Position numbers and translations under genes: made by a program
The notes under the pieces: model-generated
What the model saw: only the letters and a program-made list of their open reading frames with translations
What the model was told of the DNA's origin: nothing
Databases searched by the model: none
Shown here: positions 19,668 through 21,768 of the stretch, piece after piece
Layout of the letters: every line of letters begins with the position of its first letter
Numbering within the stretch: the first letter of the stretch is position 1
DNA from: a virus
IMG/VR virus record: IMGVR_UViG_3300032289_002000
Coordinates: 1-21,768 of that record
DNA: 21,768 bases
Strand: one strand, 5' to 3'

Positions 19668-21768
19668 GTGTGTTCTAATTTACATAATCTATTGTCGACT
19701 GCTTCTATTTTATTGTTTAGGTCTTTAACTGCTTCTATTAAGAGTGCTGTGAGATTTCCGTAGTCAATACTTAATATCGGTTCTCTAGTCGTTCCATCGG
19801 GGTCTGTTGGAACAGTTTCAATTACAACTTCTGGAATAATTGGAAGAACTTCTTGTGCAATTACTCCTATTTTTTTAGTTTTAGAAGAATCGTCAGTTCG
19901 ATTATAATATACTCCCCGCAATTTTAATGTTTTGTCTAGTGCATTGTCAATTTGCACAATGTTTTCTTTAAATTTAATATCTGAAAATGCTGTGACGTTA
20001 CCAGCAAAAGTACCAGCACCTCCAAACTGAGCACTATTGTTAGTTAAATCTACAACATACGGCCAAAGGCCTGTACTATTTGTTGCCCATCCATTGGCAC
20101 CATCCGATCTTAAAATATAAAAAAGATTACTATTGTTGTGAATTACACCACCAGTTTGGTCACTGTCGCTAAAAATAATAGTTGGATAAGTTCCCCGTAA
20201 CTTAATCGTTGGGCCTTCAGTATTAATGATTGTAAAAGCAGCCGAACTAGATACTCCGTTACCACTACTGTTACCGTAAAGAATCTGCCCTGATGTAGCG
20301 CTTACTGGAGCAATCTCTCCTTGTACGCCTATTTTTCCCTGAAGTCCTTGCTTTCCCTGTATACCCTGTACACCTTGATCACCTCTAACGCCCTGTAGAC
20401 CTTGATCACCTTTAATGCCCTGCTGACCTTGCCATCCCTGAAAACCTTGCTGAGAGGCTCGTTCCCCTTGGAATCCTTGTTCTCCTTGAATACCTTGCTT
20501 TCCTTGTGTACCTTGATCACCTTTAATGCCCTGCTCACCCTGTAATCCTTGCTTTCCTTGTAGTCCTTGCCGTCCTTGTAGTCCTTGCTCGCCTTGTATC
20601 CCTTGTGGTCCCTGCTGACCTTGTAGACCTTGTCGCCCTTGGAATCCTTGAAGTCCTTGCTTTCCTTGTTCTCCCTGAATACCTTGAATAGGGGGGCCTT
20701 GTAGTCCTTGTAGGCCTTGTAATCCTTGGTGCCCTTGCAGTCCTTGGTGCCCTTGCAGTCCTTGTCGACCTTGTTCTCCTTGTAGTCCCTGTTTTCCTTG
20801 AAGTCCTTGCTTTCCTTGTTCTCCTTGAATCGGGGGACCTTGCATTCCTTGTAGACCTTGTAATCCTTGGTGCCCCTGAAGACCCTGAAGACCCTGCAGT
20901 CCTTGTAGTCCTTGTAGTCCCTGCAGTCCTTGTAGTCCCTGCAGTCCTTGCTTTCCTTGTTCTCCTTGAATCGGAGTACCTTGCAGGCCTTGAAGTCCTT
21001 GTAATCCTTGTAGGCCTTGCTTTCCTTGAAGACCTTGTTCTCCTTGTTTTCCTTGAAGACCCTGCAGTCCTTGTAGTCCCTGAAGACCTTGTAATCCCTG
21101 CTCTCCTTGATTTCCTTGGATAGGAGCTCCCTGCAATCCCTGCAATCCCTGTAGTCCTTGTTCTCCTTGGCGCCCTTGTAGTCCTTGTAGACCTTGTAAT
21201 CCTTGGTGCCCTTGCAGTCCTTGCAGTCCTTGCTTTCCTTGTATACCTTGTAGTCCTTGCAGTCCTTGGAGACCTTGTGTCCCTTGATCTCCTTGGAGAG
21301 GAGGTCCCTGCATTCCTTGCAGTCCTTGTAGCCCTTGTAGCCCTTGTATCCCTTGAAAACCTTGAAAACCTTGCTTTCCTTGTATACCTTGCTCACCTTG
21401 TAAACCTTGTTCTCCCTGTTCTCCTTGAATAGGAGCCCCTTGAATTCCTTGCAGTCCTTGCAGTCCTTGTAGCCCTTGCGTACCTTGCTGTCCTTGAAAA
21501 CCTTGAGAACCTTGTTTTCCTTGAGAACCTTGTTTTCCTTGTAGGCCTTGTTCTCCTTGTTGCCCTTGAATCGGGGGACCTTGCATTCCTTGCATTCCCT
21601 GCATTCCCTGCATTCCCTGAAGTCCTTGTAAGCCTTGTGTACCCTGGAATCCTTGTCGCCCTTGGATACCTTGAAATCCTTGCTGTGAGGCTCGCTCTCC
21701 TTGAAATCCCTGAAGTCCTAATGGTCCCTGGACCCCTTGTGATCCCTGGGCGCCTGCTCCTTGAAACC
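19664..21768 (-). CDS. Collagen-like tail fibre with S74 intramolecular chaperone (partial N-terminus)
   Basis: 700 residues lie in the window, and the reading frame continues past base 21768 without a stop, so the N-terminus is missing. The ATG at 21613 is internal. More than 480 residues are Gly-X-Gln triplets, mainly GLQ, a collagen-type triple helix. Runs are broken by x-P-I-Q segments ([20 protein letters not shown]) every 44-59 residues and twice by GERASQQG. The C-terminal part has a short beta-rich region ([32 protein letters not shown]) and an S74 domain: [48 protein letters not shown] and a trailing coiled coil. The Ser codon at 19982-19984 and Lys at 19967-19969 match the SDxxxK dyad, so self-cleavage before Ser after trimer folding is predicted. 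Probably a receptor-binding fibre or whisker. Confidence 0.93.
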   Translation of the reverse strand, partial: FQGAGAQGSQGVQGPLGLQGFQGERASQQGFQGIQGRQGFQGTQGLQGLQGMQGMQGMQGMQGPPIQGQQGEQGLQGKQGSQGKQGSQGFQGQQGTQGLQGLQGLQGIQGAPIQGEQGEQGLQGEQGIQGKQGFQGFQGIQGLQGLQGLQGMQGPPLQGDQGTQGLQGLQGLQGIQGKQGLQGLQGHQGLQGLQGLQGRQGEQGLQGLQGLQGAPIQGNQGEQGLQGLQGLQGLQGLQGKQGEQGLQGKQGLQGLQGLQGLQGTPIQGEQGKQGLQGLQGLQGLQGLQGLQGLQGLQGHQGLQGLQGMQGPPIQGEQGKQGLQGKQGLQGEQGRQGLQGHQGLQGHQGLQGLQGLQGPPIQGIQGEQGKQGLQGFQGRQGLQGQQGPQGIQGEQGLQGRQGLQGKQGLQGEQGIKGDQGTQGKQGIQGEQGFQGERASQQGFQGWQGQQGIKGDQGLQGVRGDQGVQGIQGKQGLQGKIGVQGEIAPVSATSGQILYGNSSGNGVSSSAAFTIINTEGPTIKLRGTYPTIIFSDSDQTGGVIHNNSNLFYILRSDGANGWATNSTGLWPYVVDLTNNSAQFGGAGTFAGNVTAFSDIKFKENIVQIDNALDKTLKLRGVYYNRTDDSSKTKKIGVIAQEVLPIIPEVVIETVPTDPDGTTREPILSIDYGNLTALLIEAVKDLNNKIEAVDNRLCKLEHT
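20318..21768 (-). repeat. Gly-X-Gln collagen-coding 9-bp repeat tract
   Basis: About 1.45 kb of nested 9-bp units of the type caaggactt on the minus strand, encoding Gln-Gly-Leu and variants. The tract continues beyond the window. Longer blocks (for example those around the x-P-I-Q interruptions) recur, pointing to growth by unequal exchange. The periodic composition leaves a second frame open for 1 kb (20329-21396). Confidence 0.9.

Noticed and set aside
20329-21396. A 355-codon Lys-rich open frame antisense-shifted within the fibre gene
   Set aside because: It is the second frame of the same 9-bp collagen repeat (caaggactt read as aag-gac-ttc). Periodic sequence without stop codons leaves it open. 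It has no independent start signals and the S74/collagen frame is clearly the real one.
21610-21613. ATG at 21613 as the start of the fibre gene
   Set aside because: The same frame is open for 51 more codons of Gly-X-Gln repeat up to the window edge and there is no ribosome site, so this Met is internal.
20318-21768. Diversity-generating retroelement target in the fibre
   Set aside because: No reverse transcriptase, no template copy and no adenine-biased variable region is visible. The variation is repeat-driven.

Overview
The window is a structural-gene segment of an AT-rich, T4-superfamily contractile-tailed phage. The evidence is the co-occurrence of recognisable homologues of T4 gp17 and gp16 (terminase), gp4 (head completion), gp13/gp14 (neck), gp15 (tail completion), gp18 (sheath) and gp19 (tube), plus T4-type late promoter octamers (TATAAATA and close variants). 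From memory, the gene style (collagen-like S74 fibre, Calx-beta-like structural proteins, PG-binding-like accessory protein) is like uncultured aquatic T4-like phages. The host cannot be read from the sequence. No rRNA, tRNA, integrase or CRISPR was seen. Coding density is very high and no gene-free stretch exceeds 300 bases.

Layout, left to right. 1-832: an open-ended minus-strand gene whose 3' part is a (Pro-Ala-Glu-Lys)n tandem repeat. 829-7297 (minus): an unrecognised 546-aa protein, terminase large subunit, a 538-aa acidic protein with a peptidoglycan-binding-like motif, a 203-aa protein with a capsid-targeting-like N-terminus, a small-terminase candidate and the TnsA-fold head-completion nuclease. 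7301-10027 (minus): a Calx-beta-like structural protein and a tail-tube-related protein. 10077-10994: a small cassette (GT-A-type glycosyltransferase plus a 45-aa epimerase remnant) lying between two 58-bp direct repeats. 11069-14699 (minus): tail tube and an oversized (989 aa) tail sheath. 14788-16566: an HNH-like Cys-rich protein (+) converging on a deoxynucleoside monophosphate kinase (-), then neck gp13 (-). 16642-19667 (+): gp14, gp15 and a Nudix hydrolase, divergent from gp13. 19664-21768 (minus): a collagen-like tail fibre with an S74 chaperone C-terminus, open at the window edge.

The genes make up DNA packaging, head completion, neck, tail and adhesin functions, with nucleotide metabolism (dNMP kinase, Nudix) and glycan chemistry (glycosyltransferase) mixed in. 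Expression looks late. Some starts have a late octamer 42, 28 or 19 nt upstream plus a Shine-Dalgarno. Four other starts have no Shine-Dalgarno and an octamer-like box ending only 5-6 nt before ATG, which predicts leaderless or near-leaderless late mRNAs.

The strongest leads are: (1) the cassette between duplicated terminator/promoter/start-codon modules, where one copy is a dead start (AAG instead of ATG) and the hairpins differ by a compensatory base-pair change; (2) the two-class late-start architecture; (3) ATG-proximal peptides matching the T4 capsid-targeting/gp21-cleavage pattern; (4) an apparent AUU start for gp14; (5) scrambling of the T4 neck/packaging/tail gene order.
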